A stretch of DNA of 64,000 bases, taken from positions 4,278,001-4,342,000 of the forward strand of contig CP119311.1 of assembly GCA_029202545.1 (NCBI GenBank), written 5' to 3'. The translations under genes were made by a program, and so were the position numbers. The stretch comes from Candidatus Pseudobacter hemicellulosilyticus. GTDB taxonomy: Bacteria; Bacteroidota; Bacteroidia; Chitinophagales; Chitinophagaceae. A model generated the notes under the pieces. The model worked only from the letters and a program-made list of their open reading frames with translations. It was not told the origin of the DNA and searched no databases. Below, one piece after another: positions 55,266 to 64,000 of the stretch (position 1 is the stretch's first letter; each line of letters begins with the position of its first letter).

Positions 55266-57863
55266 TTATTGTACAATGTTAGACACACGGATGGTACGAA
55301 TACCAAAACGGGGTGCGGTAACATTGAATAAAGATAGTTTTTGCTGATTGCGGATGGGGTCAAGCGGACCAATAGTGCTGCCATCCAGGTTTTCCAGGCT
55401 GGCTTTGGCATCTGGCAGGTTCAGTATCATTACTGCTGAGTGTTCGCTGGCTTCTGTATTGTAGAGGCGGATCAGCAGGTCTTTTCCGTCAATGCGCATG
55501 CTGCTGATCTCCCAGCCAGGTTCGCTGAAGCGGACCCGGAAGTTATCCGCGTAGTGCCTGGCGCCGGCGGACAGGTTGATCACTTGCAGGGGCTCGCTCA
55601 GTTTTACCCGCTCAGCTTCCAGCTCGGCTTTATCCCACTGGCCCTGGTGTGGCAGCAGGGAATAGCTGATGCGGGTAGGCCCATTCACTGCATAGTTCAT
55701 TCCCCACAATCCTTTGCCGGCATATTGAACTACCAGGGAAAGTGGCTGATCCCTGCCATGTACATAGGCAGTGGTATGGTCAGTGAACAGGGCCATGCCC
55801 TGGCTGCCTTTTGCATCAACGGCATCCACCCAATGCAGCAGCACATTGTTTTTGATGCTATCCCAGGTAGTGAACAGGGTATTGTCCAGCTGGCTGCGGG
55901 TAACAGCAAAAGGCGCATTCTTATCAATAGCCTGGCTGTCTATGTTGAGCGGAAAGGTCAGCAGCAGCTTATCCCGGTCATTATAAAAGGCCTTGCGGAG
56001 GTCTTCGGCCTTGTAGTTGTCCTGGCCATAGGGGTCACCTACGGGAATATTCTCCTGCCAGTCGATCTCCAGGCTGCAATCAATGCGTGGCTCACCCTGC
56101 ACCAGGGTGATGGTCTGCCGGTAGGGCTGACCGGCAATGGCGCCGCTGACCAGGACCCGGATGCGCAGGGCCCCCTGTTCCAGGATACTGACAATAGCCG
56201 GCTGGCTCGTAGCCCTGAGCCGGCCGCCATGCTGATAAAAATTACCCTGCAATGCATTGAAGGCCTGGCCGGCCGGGATCCATTCTTTCCCGGGCCGCCA
56301 CTTTTTTTGGTTCGTCCAGACTTTACTGATCAGACTGGTAATGGCGCCACCCTGCCGGGAATCTATAGTGAGCCGGTAGTGGTAGCTGTCCAGTATGTAG
56401 CGGCCTTCCTGTTGTGTAACGGTAGCGGGTCTGCTACCGGCATTTTTGACGGAAGGGGTAAAAAACTGCATGCCTGTTTCGTGTACAGGGGCATGGAAGA
56501 GCATTTCCTTTTTCCCGGTCTGCGGGTTGGTGATCAGCTGAACGGGCAGGTACTGCTTACCGAATTGAACAGAGCGGATAGCTGCGGTCAATCCTTCCGG
56601 CACTTCGGCTGTGACCAGGTCGTACCGGTAAATACCGGTAGTATTAAATACCTGGATCATGGCGGGGTTATCCGGAGCGGCGCCGGGCTGACTGAATAAG
56701 GCATAAATACTATTGCTGATGCTGTCACAGATCCTTTCTGCGTCTCCTGTCCAGGCCTGTACTTTATTGGCCCAGTTGCCACCGCCTCTGATGCCGTTAT
56801 AGGGCACTATCCAGCAATCATGGTGCTGCGCCAGCAGGAGCTGCTGCCAGGCGCGGTCGAAGGAGGATTGCGGCCAGCTGAATTTTTGCGGCAGTGGACT
56901 GAGTACGGCTATGCTGGCCAGCTTCTCCGTGGCTACCAGTTTATTCTCTGCACGGCGCACCTGCTGCGCCAGCCGCTGCAAAATTTGCGCGCCCCAGACC
57001 AGGCTCACCTGGATATCTTCCTGGGATAGTTTCCAGTCGGTAGCCAGCCGGTGATCTGCTATTTTTTCAAAATAATGTAACCAGGTGCTGTATTGTGTCT
57101 GGGTAGTATCTGTCTGTTTTCCTATCCAGGGACCATTGCGCCAGCCCGCATCCTGCAGGGTCATGGCCACGGGATGCTGAATACCGTATGCACGGGCAGC
57201 TTTGAAATAGTCCGGGCTATTGGTCCAGGCCGTGGTCTGCCAGGTGGAATTCTTTTCCAGTCCTTCAGTAGCGTAGCGGGGAACAGTGAGCAGGCTGCTG
57301 CCATCCTGGCTTATCCAGTTCACTAATTCACCGCCATGGGCACGGGTATAGCCACCCCAGCAGGTATTGGGATTTTTGAGTGAGGCGTATTTGAAGCCGA
57401 AGGAGCGCAGTACCTGCGGCAGTGCGCTGGTGAAGCAGGGCTCTTCGGAAGAGTAGGTGGTAAAAGAGATGCCGGGAAAATGATCCCGTAGTTTTTTCAT
57501 GCCATAATGGAACTGGCGGATCATACTTTCACCGGAGCCGTTGAAGAGATAAGGTTGTCCATAGGCGGGGTTCACATAGTCTATCCGTCCTGCTTCAAGA
57601 AAAGATTGCAGGGCGGCAAAAGCTTCTGGATCCTGCACCCGGACGCTGTCCCAGGTATCGGGTTCTATTTCCAGGTTGAGCTTCCAGTAAGGGTGCTGGC
57701 GTAGCTGCTCAACAATGAATGTAGTATATCCTTTGGGGTAATGACCCCAGATGCCGCCGTGGTAGCCATCTATGAACCAGGATGGCTGGGCTTTGACCGC
57801 TGTGCTGCTTATTATGAGCATGGCCGCCAGGCAATACCTGGCGACCGTTGTATAGTTCCGCAT
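55266..57863 (-). CDS. GH38-type alpha-mannosidase
   Basis: 865 aa. The signal peptide ends near TAVKAQ. The N terminus SWFIDGYHGGIWGHYPKGY lies where GH38 enzymes have the zinc-binding HxD motif. The AQHHDCWIVPYNGIRGG segment recalls the GH38 signature, and the C-terminal half is beta-sandwich-rich, as in the family. The DGYHGG pattern differs from the usual HNDxGW, so zinc binding should be checked. Together with GH92 it points to degradation of alpha-mannans or high-mannose N-glycans. It lies 46 bases downstream of the SGNH gene. Confidence 0.8.
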   Translation of the reverse strand: MRNYTTVARYCLAAMLIISSTAVKAQPSWFIDGYHGGIWGHYPKGYTTFIVEQLRQHPYWKLNLEIEPDTWDSVRVQDPEAFAALQSFLEAGRIDYVNPAYGQPYLFNGSGESMIRQFHYGMKKLRDHFPGISFTTYSSEEPCFTSALPQVLRSFGFKYASLKNPNTCWGGYTRAHGGELVNWISQDGSSLLTVPRYATEGLEKNSTWQTTAWTNSPDYFKAARAYGIQHPVAMTLQDAGWRNGPWIGKQTDTTQTQYSTWLHYFEKIADHRLATDWKLSQEDIQVSLVWGAQILQRLAQQVRRAENKLVATEKLASIAVLSPLPQKFSWPQSSFDRAWQQLLLAQHHDCWIVPYNGIRGGGNWANKVQAWTGDAERICDSISNSIYALFSQPGAAPDNPAMIQVFNTTGIYRYDLVTAEVPEGLTAAIRSVQFGKQYLPVQLITNPQTGKKEMLFHAPVHETGMQFFTPSVKNAGSRPATVTQQEGRYILDSYHYRLTIDSRQGGAITSLISKVWTNQKKWRPGKEWIPAGQAFNALQGNFYQHGGRLRATSQPAIVSILEQGALRIRVLVSGAIAGQPYRQTITLVQGEPRIDCSLEIDWQENIPVGDPYGQDNYKAEDLRKAFYNDRDKLLLTFPLNIDSQAIDKNAPFAVTRSQLDNTLFTTWDSIKNNVLLHWVDAVDAKGSQGMALFTDHTTAYVHGRDQPLSLVVQYAGKGLWGMNYAVNGPTRISYSLLPHQGQWDKAELEAERVKLSEPLQVINLSAGARHYADNFRVRFSEPGWEISSMRIDGKDLLIRLYNTEASEHSAVMILNLPDAKASLENLDGSTIGPLDPIRNQQKLSLFNVTAPRFGIRTIRVSNIVQ

Positions 57864-57909
57864 TATGGTCTTCTTATAAAATAGAATAGGTTGGGTTTTG
57901 ATGAGCGGA

Positions 57910-59307
57910 TCATAATTCCTGCCTGATCACACAATGCCTGTTCTTCGGTTTGTTGATGCTGTAGATGGTGGAGGTTAGTAGTTCCAGCTGTTTTTCCCAG
58001 GTGGCGCGGATGACGGGCATGCGGGAGCGGGAGTAGTTGTCGAGGTTACCCCGGATCCAGCCATTGTCTTTGGACAGGGCCATCACGGTATCCATGGTGT
58101 TCACATCATCTTTATTGAGCAGGCCTCTTTCGCCCAGGATATTGAATTCCATCCAGGCATGCTGACGGAATTTGCGTTCCAGCTCCCAGCGTTCCTCGTT
58201 CAGCAGCATGATGGCCGTAGCCTGCTGGTATTGTGGTGTCCTGCTGATGGTGGCCAGGTTGATGCCTTCGGCCCATTCGGCGCCGGTCCAGCTGCCGATC
58301 TTTTCACCGTCAATAGTCAGGGTATACTGTTTATCAGCAGCCAGTCCTTTTACAGTCAGCAACTCCTGGTTGAACTCCTCTGTGAAAGGCGCCAGCTTCA
58401 CTACTTCCGATTGTCGGGTAGTAGCGCCCCAGCCCCTTGGCACCGTGTCCAGCGGGTAGGGCAGGGCTTTGGCCAGGTAATCAAACTGCAGGCCAGCGCC
58501 GGTAACCGCCAGGCCGGTAACGCTGCTGTTAGTGGCTTTCTGCAATTTTTTCTGCGTAGCATCAATGACCACGTCTGCTACCGGTTTGTTGGCAAGGCCC
58601 TGTGCTTTCAGGAACAGGTAGGCCATCACCATATGGCCATCCTGACCGGGATGGATACGGTCTCCGCCGCAGATGGTGAAAGCAGTATCCTGCTGCTGGA
58701 ATTTTTGATTGATAGCTGTCATGGGCCGGTTGAGATCCAGGAAAGACCAGTTGTTCTTTTTGGCGGCTGCTTCCTGGAACTCCGCAATTTTCAGCATGGT
58801 CTTGCTTTTGCCGGGGAAATAGTTGCCGGGGCCTTTGACGGTTTCATCATAAGGAGAGGAAGCCATCAATATTTTGCGGACTGCGGGCAGGGCCTGCAGT
58901 TTCTTTTCTATCTGCTGGTAGCTTTCATAGGATGTCTGCACCGCTTTTGCTGCTGCCTCAGCAGCATTGGGTTGCAGGTATTCCATATACTTGCTGTCGT
59001 TCATGCCGAAGGTGAGGGCAATGACTGTTGGTTTTTTAGGCAGTACATCCCCATTGAAACGGAAATTGATCTGGCCGGCCACATCACCGCCGATACCTGC
59101 ATTGAAAACATCAATGCGCTGTTCGGGCATGCGGGTCATATAATAAAGCCAGATATAGGAATGGTAATGACCGCCGTCTGTGATACTGTTGCCTACAAAA
59201 GCAACACGGTCGCCTTTTTTAAAGGGGGCAATGGGTGTCTGGGCCTGTGCTGTTAAGCAACCGGCAGCGGCCAGTACTGCGAAGGATTTTTTCAGGATCT
59301 TGTTCAT
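57910..59307 (-). CDS. Secreted SGNH/GDSL hydrolase
   Basis: 465 aa from the ATG at 59307. The signal peptide ends near LTAQAQ. The four SGNH blocks are seen: S41 in FVGNSITDGG, Gly in FNAGIGGDVAG, N103 in LTFGMNDSKYM, and the D/H pair in CGGDRIHPGQDGHMVM. It should remove acyl (often acetyl) groups from glycans, making them accessible to the mannosidases. The C-terminal part (~250-465) is an extra domain of unknown type (LTIDGEKIGSWTGAEWAEG). Confidence 0.93.
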   Translation of the reverse strand: MNKILKKSFAVLAAAGCLTAQAQTPIAPFKKGDRVAFVGNSITDGGHYHSYIWLYYMTRMPEQRIDVFNAGIGGDVAGQINFRFNGDVLPKKPTVIALTFGMNDSKYMEYLQPNAAEAAAKAVQTSYESYQQIEKKLQALPAVRKILMASSPYDETVKGPGNYFPGKSKTMLKIAEFQEAAAKKNNWSFLDLNRPMTAINQKFQQQDTAFTICGGDRIHPGQDGHMVMAYLFLKAQGLANKPVADVVIDATQKKLQKATNSSVTGLAVTGAGLQFDYLAKALPYPLDTVPRGWGATTRQSEVVKLAPFTEEFNQELLTVKGLAADKQYTLTIDGEKIGSWTGAEWAEGINLATISRTPQYQQATAIMLLNEERWELERKFRQHAWMEFNILGERGLLNKDDVNTMDTVMALSKDNGWIRGNLDNYSRSRMPVIRATWEKQLELLTSTIYSINKPKNRHCVIRQEL

Positions 59308-59337
59308 GTGTATGAAGTTACGTAAGCCAATCAAATT

Positions 59338-62300
59338 TTAAAGCCCTACCTGGACGCCCAGGTTCACTACGCGCTGGTTGAGATAGGAATCGCCGATGGA
59401 GCCGCTGGCCACTTCGGGATCCTGCTGGTATTTCTTGTAGTTGGTCCAGGTGAACAGGTTGAACCCGCTCAGGTAGAACCGGGCGTTGTTGATCCTGAGC
59501 GGCAGCCATTTGTCGGGCAACTGGTAGCTCAGCTCAATGGTTTTCAGTCGCACATAATGGGCATCAATCAGCCAGAAATCAGACAGGTAGTCGGTCCCGC
59601 TGTTCACGCTGCCGGCATCAGTGGTGAGCCTTGGAAAAAGGGCGTCCTTATTATTATCCGGTGTCCAGCGTTGCAGGTGAATAGGCTGGAACTGGCTTTT
59701 GAAGGGTTCTATACCGCTGCCGATGATGCTGAAGCTATAGTCGTACGCCCCCTGGAACAATACGTTCAGGCCAAAACCTTTGTAGCGGGCGCCCAGGGTC
59801 AACCCCACGTTGGTGGTGTGGAGATTGGGTTTGCCGATGGCTGTTTTGTCATTCTGGTCAATGATATTGTCGCCATTGAGGTCAGCATATTTCAGATCGC
59901 CGGGTTTCACTACGCCGGAGATAGGTTTGGCGCTTTTGTCCACATCGGCCTGGTTCTCGTAGAACCCGATCCATTTATAGCCAAAGGGCTGGTTGATGGG
60001 ATGGCCTGTCTGGGCCAGCCAGGGATAACGCTGGGACGCTTCATCCTTGAACAGCACTTTGTTTTTGGCAAAAGAGAAGGTGGGGGTGATATTGAACTGT
60101 ACATCACCCACTTTATCCTGGTAGGTGGCAATCAGTTCCCAGCCCCTGTTCTGCACCCGGCCGATATTGACCGGTGCGGTACCAATGCCCAGTACATTGG
60201 GTATGGAGCCGCGGTATACCAGCTGGTCTATCCGGAGGTCGCGGAAATATTCCAGGGTGAAGGACAGTTTATCCTTCCACATGTTCACATCGATGGCATA
60301 GTTCTGGGATCTTTTCTTTTCCCAGGTCACCGCACCGTTGCCAAGCGTTCCTTCCTGTATGCCTGTGAGGTTGGTGGGTGATTCCCCGAAGGAATAATTG
60401 CCGCTGGTATTGTAGGTCTGCTCATAGATATACCGGTTGCCGGTTACGGCGTCGGAGCCTACTACGCCATAGCCTGCACGGAGCTTGAACAGTTTGATGC
60501 CGGGCAAGATATTTTCAAAGAAGGGCTCTGCTGCTATATTCCAGCCCGCAGAAACTGCGGGGAACAGGCCATAGCGGCTACCGCCCTGGAAGCGATCGGA
60601 ACCATTGTAGCCGATGTTCACATCCAGCAGGTATTTGCGCTGGTAGTTATAGCCGGCGGAAAGACTATAGCCGCGGAAGTTCTCGGGCAGACTGTTCTTA
60701 TTGCTGTAGCTGTTCTGGTTGAAAAGGACCATGCCGCGGAACTGGTGATCGCCGAATACGCGGTCATAGTTGATAAAAGCCTGCAGGTTCACGCGCCTGT
60801 CGGAGATATCGCTGCCGGCGCTGACAGCATAGGTGGGCATGCTGTAGCGGCCCCGGGGATCAATAGTATGTTCTTTGGTGATAGGATCATAGTGGTAGCT
60901 CGGCGGCAGATCACGCAGGAGCTTACGCCATACATCCCAGGTGCTGGCATAGGCCACGCGACCGGTCACAGAAAGACCGCGGGTGAGGACGTCCAGTTTC
61001 TGGGTGCCGCCAAACAGGATATTGAGGTCGTTCTGTTTGGTGCGGGTATAACCGGACAGGGCCAGACGTGAATTGAGCGTGGGCAGACTTTCCTTGGTAT
61101 TATACGCATACGCATAGCTGCCGTTGGGATTGATAAAGGGGGCGGCATAGGGCGTGATGCGGTTCCAGTCATAGATCTCCCCCATAATATTATTGGTATT
61201 GGGGGTGTTGATCATCCCGAAGCGACCGGTAACATCCAGTCGCAGGCTGAGCGTGCGGGTAGCCTGGATGTCCAGGTTGGTCCGGAAATTGAACCGGCGG
61301 AAGAAATAGTTATTGTTGAGGTTCTCCCCGGCAGCGCCTGAAAAGTCCTTGATGGATCCATTCTGGGTGAGTGCGCCGAAAGAGGTGAAGTATTTAACAG
61401 TGCTGCTGCCACCGGAAACATCCACATTGGTATTGGCCTGGAGCGATGCGGATTTGAAAATAGCATCATACCAGTTCACATCAGGATGGCCAAAGGGATC
61501 CTGTCCGCTTTTGAACAGCTCCATGTCTTCCTGCGTGAACTGCAGGGCCAGTCCATCATTGGCCCTGGCCTCATTGACCAGGGTAGCTGTCTGGTAGGCG
61601 TTGAGGAATTTGGGTTTGATGGTCGGGATCTGCATGCCTGCCTCGCTCCGGACATTGACCCTGGGCTTGCCGCTTTGTCCGCGGCGGGTGGTCACTACCA
61701 GTACGCCGTTGGCGCCCTTGATGCCATAGATGGCGGTGGTGGAGGCGTCTTTCAGGATAGAGATGGTCTCTATCTCGTTCACGTTGATCTGCGCCAGCTG
61801 GACATAGGTGTATTCAATATCATCCACAATGATCAGGGGTTTATTGCCATCATCATTGAGCGAGCTGACGCCACGGATAAAATAATCAGCGCCGTCACGA
61901 CCGGGCTGACCGGATCGCTGCTGCGAGTAAAAGCCCGGCAATCTGCCGGTGAGCGCGTTCTGCACGTTGGCAGTGGGCACCAGCCGGATCTCTTCTACCT
62001 TGATGGTATTGACCGAACCGGTATTGGTAATGCGCTGCTTCTTCCCAAAACCTACTACTATCACATCTTCCATGGAGCCGCGACTGGTCTGCAATACTAT
62101 CTCAATACTGTTGCTGCTGCCAATGCTCACTTCCTGGGTAACGTATCCTACGTAGGAGACAATCAAAGTGTTTGACTTGCCGCGCAGGGTGAGGCGGAAA
62201 CGCCCGTCCGTTCCGGCGGAAGTACCATTGGACGCTACATCCTTTTCAGTAATGCTGGCATTGGCAACGGGGCCGTTATCGTCTTTTACGATGCCGGTGA

Positions 62301-62373
62301 TCATGCGCTGTGCAAAGGAGAACGCCGGCAGCAGGAGGATCGTAAAAAGGAGCCCTATCGTTATCTTATTCAT
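59338..62373 (-). CDS. SusC/RagA-type TonB-dependent outer-membrane transporter
   Basis: 1011 aa from the ATG at 62373. Signal peptide (TIGLLFTILLLPAFSFA). A carboxypeptidase-regulatory-like domain follows (MITGIVKDDNGPVANASITE), then the plug with ISILKDASTTAIYGIKGANG and a long beta-barrel ending NQRVVNLGVQVGL. It imports glycan pieces from the surface. It lies 23 bases after the SusD gene, which is transcribed first; in most loci susC comes before susD. Confidence 0.96.
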   Translation of the reverse strand: MNKITIGLLFTILLLPAFSFAQRMITGIVKDDNGPVANASITEKDVASNGTSAGTDGRFRLTLRGKSNTLIVSYVGYVTQEVSIGSSNSIEIVLQTSRGSMEDVIVVGFGKKQRITNTGSVNTIKVEEIRLVPTANVQNALTGRLPGFYSQQRSGQPGRDGADYFIRGVSSLNDDGNKPLIIVDDIEYTYVQLAQINVNEIETISILKDASTTAIYGIKGANGVLVVTTRRGQSGKPRVNVRSEAGMQIPTIKPKFLNAYQTATLVNEARANDGLALQFTQEDMELFKSGQDPFGHPDVNWYDAIFKSASLQANTNVDVSGGSSTVKYFTSFGALTQNGSIKDFSGAAGENLNNNYFFRRFNFRTNLDIQATRTLSLRLDVTGRFGMINTPNTNNIMGEIYDWNRITPYAAPFINPNGSYAYAYNTKESLPTLNSRLALSGYTRTKQNDLNILFGGTQKLDVLTRGLSVTGRVAYASTWDVWRKLLRDLPPSYHYDPITKEHTIDPRGRYSMPTYAVSAGSDISDRRVNLQAFINYDRVFGDHQFRGMVLFNQNSYSNKNSLPENFRGYSLSAGYNYQRKYLLDVNIGYNGSDRFQGGSRYGLFPAVSAGWNIAAEPFFENILPGIKLFKLRAGYGVVGSDAVTGNRYIYEQTYNTSGNYSFGESPTNLTGIQEGTLGNGAVTWEKKRSQNYAIDVNMWKDKLSFTLEYFRDLRIDQLVYRGSIPNVLGIGTAPVNIGRVQNRGWELIATYQDKVGDVQFNITPTFSFAKNKVLFKDEASQRYPWLAQTGHPINQPFGYKWIGFYENQADVDKSAKPISGVVKPGDLKYADLNGDNIIDQNDKTAIGKPNLHTTNVGLTLGARYKGFGLNVLFQGAYDYSFSIIGSGIEPFKSQFQPIHLQRWTPDNNKDALFPRLTTDAGSVNSGTDYLSDFWLIDAHYVRLKTIELSYQLPDKWLPLRINNARFYLSGFNLFTWTNYKKYQQDPEVASGSIGDSYLNQRVVNLGVQVGL

Positions 62374-62396
62374 ATAGGTCAATTAGTAGTGGTAGT

Positions 62397-64000
62397 TTAT
62401 TCCCAGCCGGGGTTTTGTTTCATGTTGGGGTTTTTAGCCACCTCATCATATTGCACCGGGTAGAGATACATAGCGGGCGCTTTGAAGGCAGCCTTCAGCA
62501 CCTCTATCCTGGTATAGGTCCTGTTCCCGCTGCTGGATATATTGATACGCATGCCGTGCAGGGGTTGGTTCATGACCTGTTCTGCTATCTTCCAGCGGCG
62601 GATATCCCAGAAACGCTGTTCCTCGAAGGCCATTTCCACGCGCCTTTCGCTGCGGATCAGTTCCCGCATCTCTTCTTTGGTAAGGCCCGCTTTCAGCTGG
62701 TAGGGGTTGAGGCCCGCCCGCTGGCGGATGGCTTCAAGGACATGGTATACTTCCTGCACGGGACCGGCAAATTCATTCTGTGCTTCGGCATAGTTGAGCA
62801 GCACTTCTGCATAACGGAAGAGGATCACATCATGCGGGATATCAGAATAGTTGGTCTGGCTTTCGTATTCGCCCATGAACTTGCGCATATAGTAACCGCT
62901 GCGTGTTTGCGGTGCATTGGTATTGGGTTTGTCCAGCCCGCCTTCAAAGGTCTGTATGCTCCTGTTGAGCCATTGCGCCCCATTGTAAAAAATGGTATAG
63001 GTAAGGCGTGGATCACGGTTGGCATAGGGGAAGTTGTCATCATAGCCGGAGGCGGCGTCAGTGATGGGCAGCCCGTTGAGCATGGGAAAGGCATCCACCA
63101 GCTCCTGGGTGGGGCTGGTCCTGCCGGTAGCGGTGGCGGAAGAATAACCCACAGGGCCATTGTTGGATTCCACGTTCTTGGTGGGACCACCCACTTTGGC
63201 AAAGATCACTTCTGTATTGCCCTTGCTGATAAAGATCTTTTTGAAATCGCTGCCCAGGGAAAATTTGCCATAACTGATCAGCGCCTGGGCGGCTTCAGCG
63301 GCCAGTCGCCACCTGTCTGCATTATAGCTGGTATAACCTGTGAGCGGGTTACTGGCCTCAATATTACCACCGTTGTACAGGGGGCTGGCGGCATAGAGCA
63401 GGGTCCTGGCTTTGAGGGCCAGGGCTGCACCTTTAGTAACATACCCATACTGGGAGGACGCGATGGGATCCAGCCAGAGACTGTCAGCGGCTTTGTTGCA
63501 TTCGGAAACAATATAGTTCACAGTCTCTTCAAAACTGTTCCGGGGCAGGCGGACATCATCATTGACCTCGCGGACAAGATCGCCCATGAGGGGAACGCCG
63601 CCATAGCGTTTCAGCAGTTCAAAATAGGCCAGTGCGCGGATAAACCTCGCTTCGCCGCGCCAGGCTTTTTTGGCGGAGCTGCCGTCGGCCATTTTGATAC
63701 TGAGGGGCACCGCATCAAACTTGTTGAGGAAGATGCTGGTCTTCCGGATAGTACTATAGCTGGCGCCCCAGCGGTCTTCCGGGTTATTGGTGGAAGTATA
63801 GCTGCCCGTGGCCAGCCGCTGTACAGCGGTGGTGCCGGACACGGAGGAAATGGCATCATCGGTGGCGGCGTCCAGGAGATCGCTGCTCACCCGGTTATAT
63901 CCTTCGGGCAGTGTGGAATAGATCTCTGCCAGGAAACCTCTTGCCTTGGTGCCCAGGGAATCCTGTTTGTCCCATACATATTCTTCGGTGTATTGCTCCA
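62397..64000 (-). CDS. SusD/RagB-type lipoprotein (N terminus beyond the window)
   Basis: The frame is open to the window edge (534 complete codons seen) and the signal peptide is missing. SusD features are clear: WRGEARFIRALAYFELLKRY, GAALALKARTLLYAASPLYN, VLLNYAEAQNEF, and MREL-IRSERRVEMAFEEQRF-WDIRRWKIAE near the C terminus. It binds the glycan at the surface and pairs with the SusC encoded just downstream. A GTG at 63890 is not the true start because conserved-looking residues (EEYVWDKQDSLGTKARGFL) continue upstream. Confidence 0.94.
   Translation of the reverse strand, partial: EQYTEEYVWDKQDSLGTKARGFLAEIYSTLPEGYNRVSSDLLDAATDDAISSVSGTTAVQRLATGSYTSTNNPEDRWGASYSTIRKTSIFLNKFDAVPLSIKMADGSSAKKAWRGEARFIRALAYFELLKRYGGVPLMGDLVREVNDDVRLPRNSFEETVNYIVSECNKAADSLWLDPIASSQYGYVTKGAALALKARTLLYAASPLYNGGNIEASNPLTGYTSYNADRWRLAAEAAQALISYGKFSLGSDFKKIFISKGNTEVIFAKVGGPTKNVESNNGPVGYSSATATGRTSPTQELVDAFPMLNGLPITDAASGYDDNFPYANRDPRLTYTIFYNGAQWLNRSIQTFEGGLDKPNTNAPQTRSGYYMRKFMGEYESQTNYSDIPHDVILFRYAEVLLNYAEAQNEFAGPVQEVYHVLEAIRQRAGLNPYQLKAGLTKEEMRELIRSERRVEMAFEEQRFWDIRRWKIAEQVMNQPLHGMRINISSSGNRTYTRIEVLKAAFKAPAMYLYPVQYDEVAKNPNMKQNPGWE

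Noticed and set aside
63611..63890. GTG at 63890 as start of the SusD gene
   Set aside because: SusD-like sequence continues in frame to the window edge.

Overview
The window looks like chromosome from a member of the Bacteroidota, most likely the Chitinophagaceae (inference). The reasons are two SusC/SusD pairs with glycoside hydrolases, a propeller-type histidine kinase with an AraC-type response regulator, a fused CusA-TolC metal pump, giant RHS/YD-repeat proteins, promoter-like boxes of the TAnnTTTG type and little Shine-Dalgarno sequence. Most of the DNA has medium-to-high GC. The end of the large RHS gene and the region 34.8-38.9 kb are visibly AT-richer.

Layout. (1) 1-2028, minus strand: an AraC-type regulator and a TetA-like MFS exporter that runs off the left edge. 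(2) 2153-10460, plus strand: a metal-efflux operon with a small Cys/His-rich protein, a CzcA/CusA pump fused to a TolC-type outer-membrane factor, a CzcB/CusB adaptor lipoprotein and a P1B-4 ATPase. (3) 10771-13457: a secreted protein, a thioredoxin-fold protein and a methyltransferase. (4) 13748-35882, plus strand: one tightly packed operon that starts with a structured leader and encodes an outer-membrane barrel, an Fn3-like protein, a lipoprotein, a first giant protein (2276 aa), a membrane-anchored protein and a second giant RHS protein (3276 aa). The second giant ends in a zinc-metallopeptidase-like toxin domain (HERTH), followed by a small candidate immunity gene. (5) 35883-38964: an AT-rich, nearly gene-free region with three copies of a 307-341 bp element. 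Each copy has a Bacteroidota-type -7 box, a closing stem around a variable loop, a 36-nt block identical in all three copies and an intrinsic terminator. They read as a family of 170-204 nt small RNAs. Two minisatellites and one small secreted-protein gene also lie here.

(6) 38965-49806: a two-component pair (propeller kinase and separate RR-AraC protein) facing a SusC-SusD-GH127 locus, probably for L-arabinofuranose-containing glycans, closed by a strong terminator. (7) 49899-51616: a Crp/Fnr-type regulator with an SMR exporter, and a lone ECF sigma factor. (8) 51767-64000, minus strand: a second glycan locus read SusD (cut by the edge), SusC, SGNH esterase, GH38, GH92 and LacI regulator. 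It is probably aimed at alpha-mannosides, and its SusD-before-SusC order is unusual.

The most noteworthy parts are the three-copy small-RNA element and the two-giant RHS toxin operon beside it. A shared 10-bp pairing possibility between the RNA core and the operon leader is recorded as speculation. Smaller curiosities are 3'-end gene duplications with the same 41-bp offset in two unrelated genes.
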